From BJHL01 sp040378885 (GTDB lineage: Bacteria; Planctomycetota; Phycisphaerae; Phycisphaerales; UBA1924): a stretch of 64,000 nucleotides of DNA. Where the stretch lies: NCBI GenBank assembly GCA_046316615.1, contig JBKDAN010000042.1, positions 23,261-87,260 on the forward strand. Reading direction: 5' to 3'. Within the stretch, counting starts at the first letter, position 1. Each line of letters begins with the position of its first letter. The notes below the pieces were generated by a model, which worked only from the letters and a program-made list of their open reading frames with translations, did not search any database and was not told the origin of the DNA. Below are positions 8,812 through 19,298 of this stretch, piece after piece. The position numbers were made by a program, and so were the translations under genes.

Positions 8812-9588
8812 TCAGCACTCGGCACCAGCAAGAACGTTGAAGAAGTCGATGATGTCTTGATCTTCCGGGAAGACTCCGTTGTTGTTGAAATCGATGTCGC
8901 TACAGGTGTTACCCGCGCTGCACGGCCCGCCAGCGAGCACGATAAAGAAGTCGATGACGTCCTGGTCCTCGGGGAAGACGTCGTTGTTGTTGAAGTCGAT
9001 GGAATCGCAACCGGGTGCGATGGGGCCGAACTGCAGGTGATCCACCTCGATGCCCGAGCCAGCGCCGCCGCCGGTCTGCCACATGCGAACGCGTTGGATG
9101 CCGCCCGCGAACTCGACGCCGTAGAAGCGGTCTTCGTCGGTTTGGCCACTGTACGAGGTGTTGTCATGATCTCCCGAGCGCTCACCAAGCCGGGTGCCGT
9201 CGGGCGCAAACGCTTCGAAGCGAATTGTGTCGTTGCCGTCGGTCCACACCAAGCCAACACGCTGCGGATAAGGCGGCGAGAACGTGAAGGTCACGCCGAT
9301 ACTGCCGCTACCAAACGCCGAGCGTCCACTGGTTCCCGAGCCATCGATGGTGCCACTGTCGCAATCGACACTGTCGGTGATGCTACCGGGATTGACTATG
9401 CTCGCGTTCGTCGTCACGCCGGCAACCAGTGAACCGTCCTCGAACGTTTCGAGCGTGAATCCCGGTGCGGCGGTGTTCCATGGACTGTCGCTCGCACACA
9501 GGTACGGCGTGGGGCCGAAGAAGGTCTGTGCGAGTGACGACGAAGTAAAGGAAGCGAGTACCGCGATGGATATTGCTCGGAACAACAT
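8812..9588 (-). CDS. Secreted protein with paired dockerin-like C-terminal repeats
   Basis: 258 residues from an ATG at 9588 (CGGAGA upstream). The signal peptide is 'MLFRAISIAVLASFTSSSLA'. The middle part ('GFTLETFEDGSL...RVGLVWTDGNDTIRFEAFAP') looks like a beta-sandwich of the kind found in many planctomycete exported proteins. The C-terminus carries two copies of a 28-30 residue module, 'CDSIDFNNNDVFPEDQDVID' and 'CSDIDFNNNGVFPEDQDIID', each ending 'FF.VLAG'. The Asp/Asn spacing resembles a calcium-binding EF-hand/dockerin loop. I infer an anchoring or assembly role for this tail. A terminator lies beyond its stop. Confidence 0.75.
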   Translation of the reverse strand: MLFRAISIAVLASFTSSSLAQTFFGPTPYLCASDSPWNTAAPGFTLETFEDGSLVAGVTTNASIVNPGSITDSVDCDSGTIDGSGTSGRSAFGSGSIGVTFTFSPPYPQRVGLVWTDGNDTIRFEAFAPDGTRLGERSGDHDNTSYSGQTDEDRFYGVEFAGGIQRVRMWQTGGGAGSGIEVDHLQFGPIAPGCDSIDFNNNDVFPEDQDVIDFFIVLAGGPCSAGNTCSDIDFNNNGVFPEDQDIIDFFNVLAGAEC

Positions 9589-9686
9589 GGCGAATCTCCG
9601 GTGAGCCGCATGGGCACTTGTGACTATGCGTGGAAGGGGCGGTGAGGAGACACGAAATCTCGAAGTTTGTGGCATGTGTGGCGGAA

Positions 9687-9714
9687 AGAAAAGCCCCGCG
9701 ATTGCTCGCGGGGC
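9687..9714 (-). terminator. Intrinsic terminator downstream of ppdK
   Basis: On the minus strand GCCCCGCGA, a four-base loop, then TCGCGGGGC followed by TTTTCTTT, about 70 bases after the ppdK stop. Confidence 0.85.
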
Positions 9715-9782
9715 GTTGTGGGTGTCACGTGTGATTGCTCGACTTGGGAACTCTGCCGCCCCGGAGGGGCGGACCACCGTCA

Positions 9783-12539
9783 TTACTTCTTCTTCGTGTT
9801 CTCACCCATCAGCGCTGCTTGAGCAGCGGCGAGGCGAGCGATCGGCACGCGGAAGGGCGAGCAGCTCACGTAGTCCATGCCGACCTTGTGGCAGAAGTGG
9901 ACGCTCTTGGGATCGCCGCCGTGTTCGCCGCAGATGCCGACCTTGAGGTCAGGGCGGGTCTTGCGGCCCTTGGTGACGCCGATGTCGATGAGCAGGCCCA
10001 CGCCTTCGGTGTCGAGGGTCTGGAAGGGGTCGGCGGGGAGGATTTCCTTGCCCAGGTAGTCAGGCAGGAAGGTGCCCACGTCGTCACGCGAGTAACCGAA
10101 GGTCATCTGCGTGAGGTCGTTGGTGCCGAAGCTGAAGAAGTCGGCCTTGGTCGCGATCTCGTCGGCGGTGATAGCCGCGCGGGGGATTTCGATCATGGTG
10201 CCGATCTTGATGTCGAGGCGGGGCTTGTAGTCTTCCGCATCCTTGACGGCGGCGATGGTCTTCTCGACCTGCTCGCGCAGGTACGTGAGTTCCTTGATGG
10301 TGCCCACCAGCGGAATCATGATCTCAGGCAGAGCCTTGATGTTGCTGCGCAGGCAGTCGATCGTCGCTTCAACGATTGCACGAACCTGCATGTCGAGGAT
10401 TTCGGGATACGTGACGCAAAGACGACAGCCGCGGTGGCCCAGCATCGGGTTGGCCTCGTGCAGAGCGGCGACGCGCTGCTTGACCTTCGCGACGGGGATG
10501 CCCATGAGGTGAGCGAGTTCACTCTGCTGCTTGTCTTCGTGCGGCACGAACTCGTGCAGCGGCGGGTCAATCAGGCGGATGGTGACAGGCAGGCCCTTCA
10601 TGGCCTTGAAGAGGCCGATGAAGTCATCGCGCTGGTAGGGGAGCAGCTTGTCGAGGGCCTTGATGCGGTCTTCGCGGGTTTCGCTCAGAATCATCTGACG
10701 CATCGCCTTGATGCGGTCGCCTTCGAAGAACATGTGCTCGGTGCGGCAGAGGCCAATGCCTTCGGCGCCGAAGTCACGAGCGCGCTGCGCGTCTTCGGGC
10801 GTGTCGGCGTTGGTGCGCACGCCGATGGTGCGGTACTTGTCGGCCCACTTCATGACCTGCAGGAAGTCGCCGCCCAGCTTGGGTTCCATGGTGGGCACGC
10901 TGCCCGCCATGACTTCACCGCTGGTGCCGTCGATACTGATGACGTCTTCGCGCGTGAACTTCTTGCCCTTGACGATGAGCACGCCCTTGGCGGTATCGAT
11001 TTCAAGTTCGCCCGCACCGACGACGCAGCACTTGCCCCAGCCGCAGGCGACAACCGCCGCGTGGCTGGTGCGGCCGCCCGTGCTGGTCAGAATGCCGGCA
11101 GCGCTGTGCATGCCTTCGACGTCTTCGGGGCTGGTTTCCTTGCGGACCAGAATGACCTTCTCGCCCTTGCCGGCGCGCTCGACGGCTTCGTGAGCCGTGA
11201 AGGCGAGCTTGCCCACCGCAGCGCCGGGGCTGGCCGGGATGCCGCGGGTGAGCACTTCAACGCTCTTCTTCTTGGCAGCGTCGAAGCTGGGGAGCAGGAG
11301 CTGGGTGAGATCGCTGGCGGGAATGCGCAGGATGGCGGTCTTCTCGTCGATCAGCTTCTCACGCACCATGTCGCAGGCGATGCGAACAGCAGCGGTGCCG
11401 TTGCGCTTGCCGTTACGAGTCTGCAGCATGTAGAGCTTGCCACGCTCGATGGTGAACTCGATGTCCTGCATGTCCTTGTAGTGCTTCTCGAGCTTGTTCT
11501 TGATCTCGATGAGCTGCTTGTAGACATCCTTGTTCCACTTGGGCATCTGATCGACGGGCAGCGGGGTGCGAATGCCGGCGACGACGTCTTCGCCCTGTGC
11601 GTCGATCAGGTATTCGCCGTAGAAGGCGTTCTCGCCCGTGGCGGGGTTACGCGTGAAGGCGACGCCCGTGCCGCTGTCCTGGCCCATGTTGCCGTACACC
11701 ATGGTCTGGACATTGACGGCGGTGCCGTTGAGGCCCTGGATGCCTTGGATGCGGCGGTAGCTGATGGCGCGTTCGCCGTTCCAGCTCTTGAACACGGCTT
11801 CGATGGCGAGTTCGAGCTGCTTGAAGGGGTTCTGCGGGAAGACTTCGCCCACGTACTTCTGGTACACGGTCTTGTAGGCTTCGCAGAGTTCGATCATGCC
11901 TTGCTCGGGCACATCGGTGTCGGCGGTCACGTTGTACTTGTGCTTGATCTTGTTGAACGCGTCTTCGAAGTGGTGGTGATCCACACCCATGACGACGTCG
12001 CCGAACATGTTGATGAGGCGGCGGTACGCGTCGTACGCAAAGCGGGCGTTCTTGGTGCTGTTGGCCAGACCCACAACTGCGAGGTCGGTGAGACCAAGGT
12101 TGAGGATGGTGTCCATCATGCCAGGCATGCTGACGGCAGCGCCGCTGCGCACGCTCACGAGCAGCGGGTTGTGGTTGTCGCCGAACTTCTTGCCGGTTTC
12201 CTTCTCGAGGTTGTTGATGTTGCGCTGCACCTCGTTCATGAGGCCGTGGGGCAGGCGCTGGCCGTTGCGGTAATACGCGGCGCAGGTGTCGGTGGTGATG
12301 GTGAGACCGGGGGGCACGGGCAGGCCGATGCTGGTCATGTCGGCGAGGTTGGCGCCCTTACCGCCTAGGAGGACCTTCATGTCGGCGGTGCCTTCGGTCT
12401 TGATCTTGCCGAAGTAAAAGACCATCTTGCCGGGCTTGTTGCGCATGGAGGGGCCGCCGGGCGGGATGTCGATCTTGCCATTGAGCTTGCTCTTGGGAGC
12501 GTCGGCGGATTTACCTTTGGCCTTCAGAGTCTTGGGCAT
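9783..12539 (-). CDS. ppdK: Pyruvate, phosphate dikinase
   Basis: 918 residues, slightly longer than the usual 870-890 because of a basic, low-complexity N-terminal extension of about 40 residues. PPDK converts pyruvate, ATP and phosphate to PEP, AMP and PPi, reversibly, in the cytoplasm. Domains in order: ATP-grasp nucleotide-binding domain ('LLGGKGANLADMTSIGLPVP' near residue 60); central phosphohistidine domain with 'GGRTSHAAVVACGWGKCCVV', where the His carries the phosphate (about residue 493); and PEP/pyruvate TIM barrel with 'GLCRTEHMFF' and the catalytic-Cys motif 'VGICGEHGGDP' near the C-terminus. All key residues are present. Single gene with its own terminator. In this lineage it may serve glycolysis as well as gluconeogenesis. 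Confidence 0.97.
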   Translation of the reverse strand: MPKTLKAKGKSADAPKSKLNGKIDIPPGGPSMRNKPGKMVFYFGKIKTEGTADMKVLLGGKGANLADMTSIGLPVPPGLTITTDTCAAYYRNGQRLPHGLMNEVQRNINNLEKETGKKFGDNHNPLLVSVRSGAAVSMPGMMDTILNLGLTDLAVVGLANSTKNARFAYDAYRRLINMFGDVVMGVDHHHFEDAFNKIKHKYNVTADTDVPEQGMIELCEAYKTVYQKYVGEVFPQNPFKQLELAIEAVFKSWNGERAISYRRIQGIQGLNGTAVNVQTMVYGNMGQDSGTGVAFTRNPATGENAFYGEYLIDAQGEDVVAGIRTPLPVDQMPKWNKDVYKQLIEIKNKLEKHYKDMQDIEFTIERGKLYMLQTRNGKRNGTAAVRIACDMVREKLIDEKTAILRIPASDLTQLLLPSFDAAKKKSVEVLTRGIPASPGAAVGKLAFTAHEAVERAGKGEKVILVRKETSPEDVEGMHSAAGILTSTGGRTSHAAVVACGWGKCCVVGAGELEIDTAKGVLIVKGKKFTREDVISIDGTSGEVMAGSVPTMEPKLGGDFLQVMKWADKYRTIGVRTNADTPEDAQRARDFGAEGIGLCRTEHMFFEGDRIKAMRQMILSETREDRIKALDKLLPYQRDDFIGLFKAMKGLPVTIRLIDPPLHEFVPHEDKQQSELAHLMGIPVAKVKQRVAALHEANPMLGHRGCRLCVTYPEILDMQVRAIVEATIDCLRSNIKALPEIMIPLVGTIKELTYLREQVEKTIAAVKDAEDYKPRLDIKIGTMIEIPRAAITADEIATKADFFSFGTNDLTQMTFGYSRDDVGTFLPDYLGKEILPADPFQTLDTEGVGLLIDIGVTKGRKTRPDLKVGICGEHGGDPKSVHFCHKVGMDYVSCSPFRVPIARLAAAQAALMGENTKKK

Positions 12540-12724
12540 CGCGGAACCTTTGTGAACGTGGCGGGCGTGGGACGCGGCGGAAATTCCGCGCCTTGCCTGC
12601 CGCTGTGCTGTGCGTACCTTCCCGCGTCGGAGCGTTCACCTGCCGATTTTTGCGTCAGGTTGCGCCGCTCGCGAACGCTGTCCTTTCCGAGAAAACGTCG
12701 CGAAATCGCGGGGGCAGAGTTTAG

Positions 12725-14161
<1,437 letters not shown>

Positions 14162-14202
14162 GTGCGGACTCGCAAACCGGGGCGGCCGGCTCCAAACACT
14201 CC

Positions 14203-14239
14203 TTTCCAAAAACACAACCGCCGAGCAAGTGCTCGGCGG
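14203..14239 (-). terminator. Intrinsic terminator for tRNA-Leu(CAG)
   Basis: A 10-bp stem CCGCCGAGCA/TGCTCGGCGG at 14218-14239; on the minus strand it is followed by TTGTGTTTTT, 20 bases after the tRNA 3' end. Confidence 0.75.
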
Positions 14240-14259
14240 CCTCAACATCAACACAGCAA

Positions 14260-14343
14260 TGCGGTCGAGAGGACTTGAACCTCCAAGGGTGTGACCCCAC
14301 TAGAACCTGAATCTAGCGCGTCTGCCAATTTCGCCACGACCGC
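14260..14343 (-). tRNA. tRNA-Leu (anticodon CAG)
   Basis: 84-base class II tRNA: acceptor GCGGTCG pairs with CGACCGC, discriminator A. The anticodon stem CTAGA/TCTAG encloses loop TTCAGGT with anticodon CAG, and the T arm contains GGTTCAAGTCC. A long variable arm (TGGGGTCACACCC region) is present as expected for Leu. CCA is not encoded. A good -10 box, TATACT, lies at 14354-14359 on the minus strand, 10 bases upstream of the tRNA. Confidence 0.95.
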
Positions 14344-14383
14344 GTGGGTGGAGAGTATAGGCGGGGAGGGCGAAAACGAAAAG

Positions 14384-14468
14384 GGCAAAGCGATAAAGCG
14401 ATAAATCCAAGCCCGCCCCGCGTGCGCCCATTTTCGCTTTATCGCTTTTCGCTTTATCGCTTTATGTC
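14384..14468. repeat. AAAGCGAT direct and inverted repeats
   Basis: The left side has two head-to-tail copies of AAAGCGAT; the right side has four inverted copies (ATCGCTTT, TCGCTTTT). The two arms of about 20 bases could pair around a GC-rich loop of about 35 bases. The element fills the space between uppP and the tRNA-Leu promoter. Read on the minus strand, the last arm ends in a T-rich run, so it may act as an uppP terminator. Confidence 0.6.
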
Positions 14469-14479
14469 ATCGCTTGACG

Positions 14480-15379
14480 TCACGCGAACGTGACGACCCC
14501 GCCCCACATCAGGCCCAGCAGAACGATGGCCAGCACGATGCGGTACCAGCCGAAGATGCTGAGGCCGTGCTTGGTCAGAAAGCCCACCAGCCACTTCACA
14601 GCGATGAAGGCGCTCACGGCGGCGACAAGCATGCCGACGACCACCGGCAGCACGCCCAGCACCTCGAACATGTTGGGCTCGCCGGTCTGGTGGCTGTGCC
14701 ACAGGTTCTTGAACAGCTTGTACGCACTCGCGGCAGTCAGAGTCATCGCGCCCAGCAAAAAGCTGAACTCCGCAGCGGGCTTGGGCTTCAGGCCCGCGAT
14801 TACGCCGCCTGTGATGGTCATCATGCTGCGGCTGGTGCCGGGCCACATCGCGACGATCTGAAACAGCCCGACGGTGAGGGCCTGCAAGGGCGTCATGTCG
14901 AAGACGCTGTCAGTCAGCCGCGAGCGATGCACGGGCATGCTGAAGCGACCTTTGCGCCACTGCTCGAGAAAGAGCATGAAGATGCCGCCCGCAAAGAGCG
15001 CGAAGATGACCGGACCCGCGTGGAAGAGTTTGGCTTCGATCCAGTCGTCGAGCAGGAACCCCACCACTGCTGCCGGGAGGAACGCGATGATCAGATTCAC
15101 GCCCAGCGCAAAGCCGGCGTTGTCCGCGCCCAGGAATCCGCGCAGGATCCGCAGCACGGTGGGCCAGTAGAGGCCGACAACCGCGAGAATCGCGCCGCCC
15201 TGGACGATGACGTTGAAGGCGTCAACCGCCATCTTGCGTTCGGGCGGCGTGTCGAGGCCCATCAGGCCGCTCGCGATGATGAGGTGGCCCGTACTGGAGA
15301 CAGGCAGGTATTCCGTGATGCCTTCGACCAACCCCAGCACGACGGCTTGCCAGATTTCGAGATGTGCGGGAGTTGCCAT
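14480..15379 (-). CDS. uppP: Undecaprenyl-diphosphatase UppP/BacA
   Basis: 299 residues, an integral membrane protein with about eight hydrophobic segments. It removes a phosphate from undecaprenyl pyrophosphate to recycle the lipid carrier of cell-wall and polysaccharide synthesis. The signature 'GLVEGITEYLPVSSTGHLI' near residue 17 holds the catalytic Glu pair, and 'WPGTSRSMMTITGG' holds the PGxSRS motif with the essential Arg. The family is usually 260-280 residues, so length is normal. ATG 15379 has a weak GGTGAC upstream. Its presence fits other polysaccharide-related genes in the window. Confidence 0.96.
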   Translation of the reverse strand: MATPAHLEIWQAVVLGLVEGITEYLPVSSTGHLIIASGLMGLDTPPERKMAVDAFNVIVQGGAILAVVGLYWPTVLRILRGFLGADNAGFALGVNLIIAFLPAAVVGFLLDDWIEAKLFHAGPVIFALFAGGIFMLFLEQWRKGRFSMPVHRSRLTDSVFDMTPLQALTVGLFQIVAMWPGTSRSMMTITGGVIAGLKPKPAAEFSFLLGAMTLTAASAYKLFKNLWHSHQTGEPNMFEVLGVLPVVVGMLVAAVSAFIAVKWLVGFLTKHGLSIFGWYRIVLAIVLLGLMWGGVVTFA

Positions 15380-15559
15380 AAGTCACCAAGACAGGCTCAT
15401 CGCAGAGTGCCGGCGAGCGCAGAGAGGTTGAGGGACGAGACACTGAAAGTCACAGACACGCCGACAGTATCGGCCGGTGCCCGAACACATGCGCACTCTT
15501 CACGCACTATCTTCTCATGCCTTGCCTTCGTTGCGTCCGTGCGTTGATTCGTCTTTCCC

Positions 15560-16381
15560 ATGCCCATCGCCCTCGCCCATCTTGCCGACGACCCCCGCGC
15601 CGCGGTTTACGCGAATTTGAAAGACGCACAGTTGCGGTCGCGTGAGTATCTGGGTGAGCACTCGCTGTTCATCGCGGAGAGCGAACTCGTGGTGCGGTCG
15701 CTGCTGACGTCGCGGTATACGGTGCATTCGGTGCTGTGCACAGAACAGGCCCTCGAAACGCTCGCATCGGGCCTGCCCGCAAACCCGAACTTTCCAGTCT
15801 TCACGGTGTCGCGCGAACTCATGCACGCGATTGTCGGGTTTCCGTTTCATCGCGGCGTACTGGCGGCAGGACACCGGCTGCCCGAGCCGTCGCTTGCCGA
15901 CGTTCTTGCCAACGCCACCAGCCTGACCATCCTCGAAGGGGTCAACAACCACGACAACGTGGGCGGCATCTTTCGGAATGTCGCCGCGCTGGGGGGTGAG
16001 CGACCCGCGCTCGTCATGGGCCCCGGATGCTGTGATCCGCTCTATCGCAAGGCGATTCGCGTGAGCATCGGACATGTGCTGCACGTGCCGTTTACGAAGG
16101 TGGACGAGCACGGGTGGCCAGATGCCCTCGGGACAATCCGGGAGGCAGGGTTCACGATCGCGGCACTCACCCCCGCCGGCGCGACCGATCTCCAACTGAT
16201 CCAACCACCTGCCAAACCAGCCCTTTTGCTGGGAGCCGAGGGGCCCGGCCTGACCGAGCAAGCCATGAGCCATGCCACGCTGCGGGTCCGCATTCCGATG
16301 CGTCCGGATATGGACTCCCTCAACGTCATGGTCGCAGGTGCGGTCGCCATGAGCCACCTGTGCCGCCCCCCAACGCACTGA
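15560..16381 (+). CDS. TrmH/SpoU-family RNA 2'-O-methyltransferase
   Basis: 273 residues with the trefoil-knot SPOUT fold. The N-terminal about 95 residues form the L30e-like substrate-binding domain ('FIAESELVVRSLLTSRYTVH'). The three SpoU motifs follow: 'EGVNNHDNVGGIFRNVAALG' with the catalytic Arg, 'LLLGAEGPGLTEQAM', and 'RIPMRPDMDSLNVMVAGAVA'. It transfers methyl from S-adenosylmethionine to a ribose 2'-OH in rRNA or tRNA; the exact target cannot be told from sequence. No strong ribosome binding site is seen. The next gene starts 80 bases downstream on the same strand. Confidence 0.9.
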   Translation: MPIALAHLADDPRAAVYANLKDAQLRSREYLGEHSLFIAESELVVRSLLTSRYTVHSVLCTEQALETLASGLPANPNFPVFTVSRELMHAIVGFPFHRGVLAAGHRLPEPSLADVLANATSLTILEGVNNHDNVGGIFRNVAALGGERPALVMGPGCCDPLYRKAIRVSIGHVLHVPFTKVDEHGWPDALGTIREAGFTIAALTPAGATDLQLIQPPAKPALLLGAEGPGLTEQAMSHATLRVRIPMRPDMDSLNVMVAGAVAMSHLCRPPTH

Positions 16382-16461
16382 ACCATTGGCGGACTTGAGC
16401 GTCATACCTTTCGCGGCTGGGTTCTCCAGCACGCGGACCGTCCTTCGGGGAATCTTCGCCT

Positions 16462-17796
16462 ATGAACACGCACATTCGTCTGCTTGCCGCCAGTCTCCTG
16501 CTTGCCGCCGGCGCACCTGCCATCGCGGCGGACACCCTTGAAGCTCCGCAGATCACGCGTGAAGGCGAAGGCCCACGCCGCACCGCTCTCAACCAGCGCG
16601 AGCGCAAGGCGTTCCCGGCGGATGCGTGGACCAAGCTCAGCGAATGGACCAACGGCCCGGCCCTGACCTCCACCACCACCGAGGGCAAAGTGGTGCTCAT
16701 CGTCACGTGGACGGATTACCTGCCCACCGCCAAGCGAGCGGTTGCGGCGGCGTCGCGGCTGGCTGAACGCTTCGGCAAAGACGGCCTGATCGTCGTGATG
16801 GTGCACGACTCGAAGGAATGGGCAACCGCGAACAAGCCCAAAGCTGCGACGGAAGCCGGCTCGTTGCTCGTCGCCCACGACGCGACGGGCGAGTTCCGCA
16901 AGGCGCTCGACGTGGACCAGGACCCTGACTTCTATCTGATTGACCGCGCCGGACAGCTTCGCTTCGCGGATATCACCTCGGAAGCGGTGGAAGCGGGCGT
17001 GAGCATGCTGCTGGCCGAAAAGGCCGACGCAGCAGCGGGCGTGAACGATCGCATCAAGCAAGAGAATGAAGCAACTCGCAAGGCTGCACAGCGCGCCGCA
17101 GCGGCGAACGCCCGGGCGGACCTGGTGCAGATTCCTGAACTGCCCTTCCCCAAGCCCAGCGAGGCGGAGTACAACAAGACCAAGTGGCCAGATCGTCCTC
17201 GCGATGAAAACCAGCGCGATGACCCGAAGGCAATGGTGGCATTGGGCGAAGTGAAGTTGCCGGAAACCGGCTGGTTCCCGCGCAAGCCGAACCTTGATGG
17301 CAAGGTCGTCTTCGCGTACACCTGGCACCCGGGTGTGGACATCAGCTACACGGAACTGGCGGACTTCATTGACACGATGCAGCGTCAGTACGCTCGCGAC
17401 GTGGTTTTCGTCGGCGTCGTAACGATGTATGACAGCCTCACCGGCATGACACTGACCAAGGACGACAAGGATCCCGAAAAGGTCAAGGAACGTGTTGCCA
17501 AGTTCCTCGAAATCCGCAACTACGACCACTTCATCGCGCTGGGGCTCGAAAACGACATTCACGGAGCGGCTCTGTCGTCGGCGGGCGGATCCTCGGGCAC
17601 ATCCATCGTGCCGGGCATCGTGATTCTCAGCAGCGACGGCAAGACTCGTTACGCGACCTTCCCGCCCGACAAGCGGAACATCTTCTATCGCGCCGCGCTC
17701 GATGCGATCGTGGAAGCCGACCCAGGCGTGCGGGCTCGCCGCAAGGTTGAGGCCGAGTGGCTGAAGGCTCAGAAGGAAAAGAACGGCGGCGAGTAA
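16462..17796 (+). CDS. Exported tandem thioredoxin-fold protein without cysteines
   Basis: 444 residues with a signal peptide ('LLAASLLLAAGAPAIAA'). Two thioredoxin-like units can be seen: residues about 60-190 ('GKVVLIVTWTDYLPTAKRAV', later 'DPDFYLIDRAGQLRFADI') and residues about 270-430 ('GKVVFAYTWHPGVDISYTEL', later 'VPGIVILSSDGKTRYATFPP'). The CxxC positions are occupied by non-cysteine residues ('TDYLP', 'HPGVD'), and I see no Cys in the whole protein, so it cannot be a disulfide enzyme. The region between is a charged Ala/Arg/Glu linker. Probably a periplasmic binding or scaffold protein; function unknown. trmL follows 19 bases downstream. Confidence 0.6.
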   Translation: MNTHIRLLAASLLLAAGAPAIAADTLEAPQITREGEGPRRTALNQRERKAFPADAWTKLSEWTNGPALTSTTTEGKVVLIVTWTDYLPTAKRAVAAASRLAERFGKDGLIVVMVHDSKEWATANKPKAATEAGSLLVAHDATGEFRKALDVDQDPDFYLIDRAGQLRFADITSEAVEAGVSMLLAEKADAAAGVNDRIKQENEATRKAAQRAAAANARADLVQIPELPFPKPSEAEYNKTKWPDRPRDENQRDDPKAMVALGEVKLPETGWFPRKPNLDGKVVFAYTWHPGVDISYTELADFIDTMQRQYARDVVFVGVVTMYDSLTGMTLTKDDKDPEKVKERVAKFLEIRNYDHFIALGLENDIHGAALSSAGGSSGTSIVPGIVILSSDGKTRYATFPPDKRNIFYRAALDAIVEADPGVRARRKVEAEWLKAQKEKNGGE

Positions 17797-17815
17797 GCCG
17801 CGGTTCATCACCAAC

Positions 17816-18391
17816 GTGCACGAACACGCCCACAAAGTTGATTCGTCAGCGCCCGCACCCGCGGGCGTTTTTTCTCCGTCCGCGCAGGGGTCGCCGCTGT
17901 TTCATGTCGTGCTGCATGAGCCGGAAATTCCAAACAACACGGGCAACATCGGTCGCACATGCGTGGCGACGGGGTGCGGGCTGCACCTGATCGAACCACT
18001 GGGATTTGACACAAGTGAAAAAGCATGTCGACGCGCGGGCCTGGACTACTGGCCTCGCCTGGGCGTCAAGCATCACGCCAACTGGGATGCGTACCTGACG
18101 AACGCGCAGCCGCCGCGACTGTGGTTCTTCAGCACCAAGGGATCGCGCAGCTACTTCGACGTCTCATTCGCGCCGGGCGATCACCTTGTATTCGGCAAAG
18201 AAACCAAGGGTCTGCCGCGTGACCTGCTTGATCGCTACGCCGATCGCGTGCTTGTCATGCCCATGGTGCCCGCGGAGCGCAGCCTGAATCTGGCGACGGC
18301 GGTCTGCGCCGTGGTGTACGAGGGCGTGCGACAAGCGATCGCGCGGGGCGATCGCTCGCTGGATGCTTCGCACCGGCTTCAGACGCCTTGA
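17816..18391 (+). CDS. trmL: tRNA (cytidine/uridine-34 2'-O)-methyltransferase TrmL-like
   Basis: 191 residues, a minimal SPOUT methyltransferase. 'FHVVLHEPEIPNNTGNIGRT' is the TrmL/YibK motif 1 with the Asn/Arg pair; 'LVFGKETKGLPRDLLD' is motif 2 and 'RSLNLATAVCAVVYE' motif 3. TrmL methylates the wobble ribose of certain tRNA-Leu species in other bacteria, notable because the window contains several Leu-anticodon tRNAs. The GTG start at 17816 gives a 26-residue N-terminal extension before the usual start of the family and has no clear ribosome binding site, so the real start may lie a little downstream. Confidence 0.9.
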   Translation: MHEHAHKVDSSAPAPAGVFSPSAQGSPLFHVVLHEPEIPNNTGNIGRTCVATGCGLHLIEPLGFDTSEKACRRAGLDYWPRLGVKHHANWDAYLTNAQPPRLWFFSTKGSRSYFDVSFAPGDHLVFGKETKGLPRDLLDRYADRVLVMPMVPAERSLNLATAVCAVVYEGVRQAIARGDRSLDASHRLQTP

Positions 18392-18401
18392 GCGACGTTG
18401 A

Positions 18402-19298
18402 TCACGCCTTCGGACGCACCGCCCACACGTTGCGCCCTGCGTCGCGAATGACGCGCTCGGCGGTGGAACCCAGCAACATGTCATGAATGTTGCTCGCACC
18501 GCGCGTGCCCAGCACGATCAGGTCGGCGCCCATCAGCTTCGCAAACTCGGCGATGCCCTTCCCGTGCTTATCAGCGGCGAACGCGTGATACGTGGGCTTG
18601 GCCCAGTTTGCCTCCGGCTGCAGACCCTGCTCGCAGAAAGCTCGCACGCGATCAGTCAGCGCCGCGGCGTACGCGGTGCGGAACGCATCCGTGGCTTCGG
18701 GCGAACCGGACTTGGGCTTGATCTTGTTCCAGGGCGCGCTGAAGACATACGCGACGTGCACCTTCGCGCCGTCAACAGCAGCGACGCGCAGAGCCTGCTC
18801 CACCGCTCGCTTGCTGGTCTCAGAGAAGTCGACGCACGCAAGGACGGTCTCGAACTTCTTGGGGCCATATGCATCTTCGACCAGCAGCACATCACACGGG
18901 CTGCGACGCGCGCAGCTTGCAGCAACCGTCCCCGCGCCACTCTCCGTGCCGGAGCCGCGCGTACCGACGACCAGAAGCTGCGCGTTCTCCTGCTTGCAGT
19001 AGTAGCTCATGGCGGCGACGGGACTGTTGATCTCGATGTGCATGGGCACATCGGGCGAGCCGGCCTGCTCGCCGAAGCTCTTCCACAGCAGTTTGGCTTC
19101 ATCGATGAGCGATGCTGTCACCTGCACTTGGAACGCCGAGAGTTCATCCGACAGCGAGACAGCGGCGATGGTCTCGATAACGTGAATCGCCTTGACGGGC
19201 ACTCGCATCTGGCTTGCGAGGCGAACAGCCTGGGCGAGTGCCACCCGTGACGACGGGCTGAAGTCAATGCCGACAACGATGGGACGGATCGTGCTCAT
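18402..19298 (-). CDS. Tandem universal stress protein (UspA family)
   Basis: 298 residues made of two UspA domains. The first begins 'IRPIVVGIDFSPSSRVALAQ', the second 'FETVLACVDFSETSKRAVEQ'. Both end with the nucleotide-binding pattern GxRGxxxx: 'LLVVGTRGSGTESGAGTVAA' and 'LIVLGTRGASNIHDMLLGST'. ATP-binding UspA proteins carry this G-2x-G-9x-G signature, so binding of ATP is likely in at least one half. Role: cytoplasmic stress protein. Start 19298 has AAGGAGACTCTCC upstream. It is convergent with trmL, with only 10 bases between stops. Confidence 0.93.
   Translation of the reverse strand: MSTIRPIVVGIDFSPSSRVALAQAVRLASQMRVPVKAIHVIETIAAVSLSDELSAFQVQVTASLIDEAKLLWKSFGEQAGSPDVPMHIEINSPVAAMSYYCKQENAQLLVVGTRGSGTESGAGTVAASCARRSPCDVLLVEDAYGPKKFETVLACVDFSETSKRAVEQALRVAAVDGAKVHVAYVFSAPWNKIKPKSGSPEATDAFRTAYAAALTDRVRAFCEQGLQPEANWAKPTYHAFAADKHGKGIAEFAKLMGADLIVLGTRGASNIHDMLLGSTAERVIRDAGRNVWAVRPKA

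Noticed and set aside
9735..12368. 877-codon frame opposite ppdK
   Set aside because: Antisense of a clearly conserved enzyme; Ala/Val/Asp/Gly-biased protein with no motif.
14384..14468. Small CRISPR array
   Set aside because: Units are 8 bases, in both orientations, without spacers.
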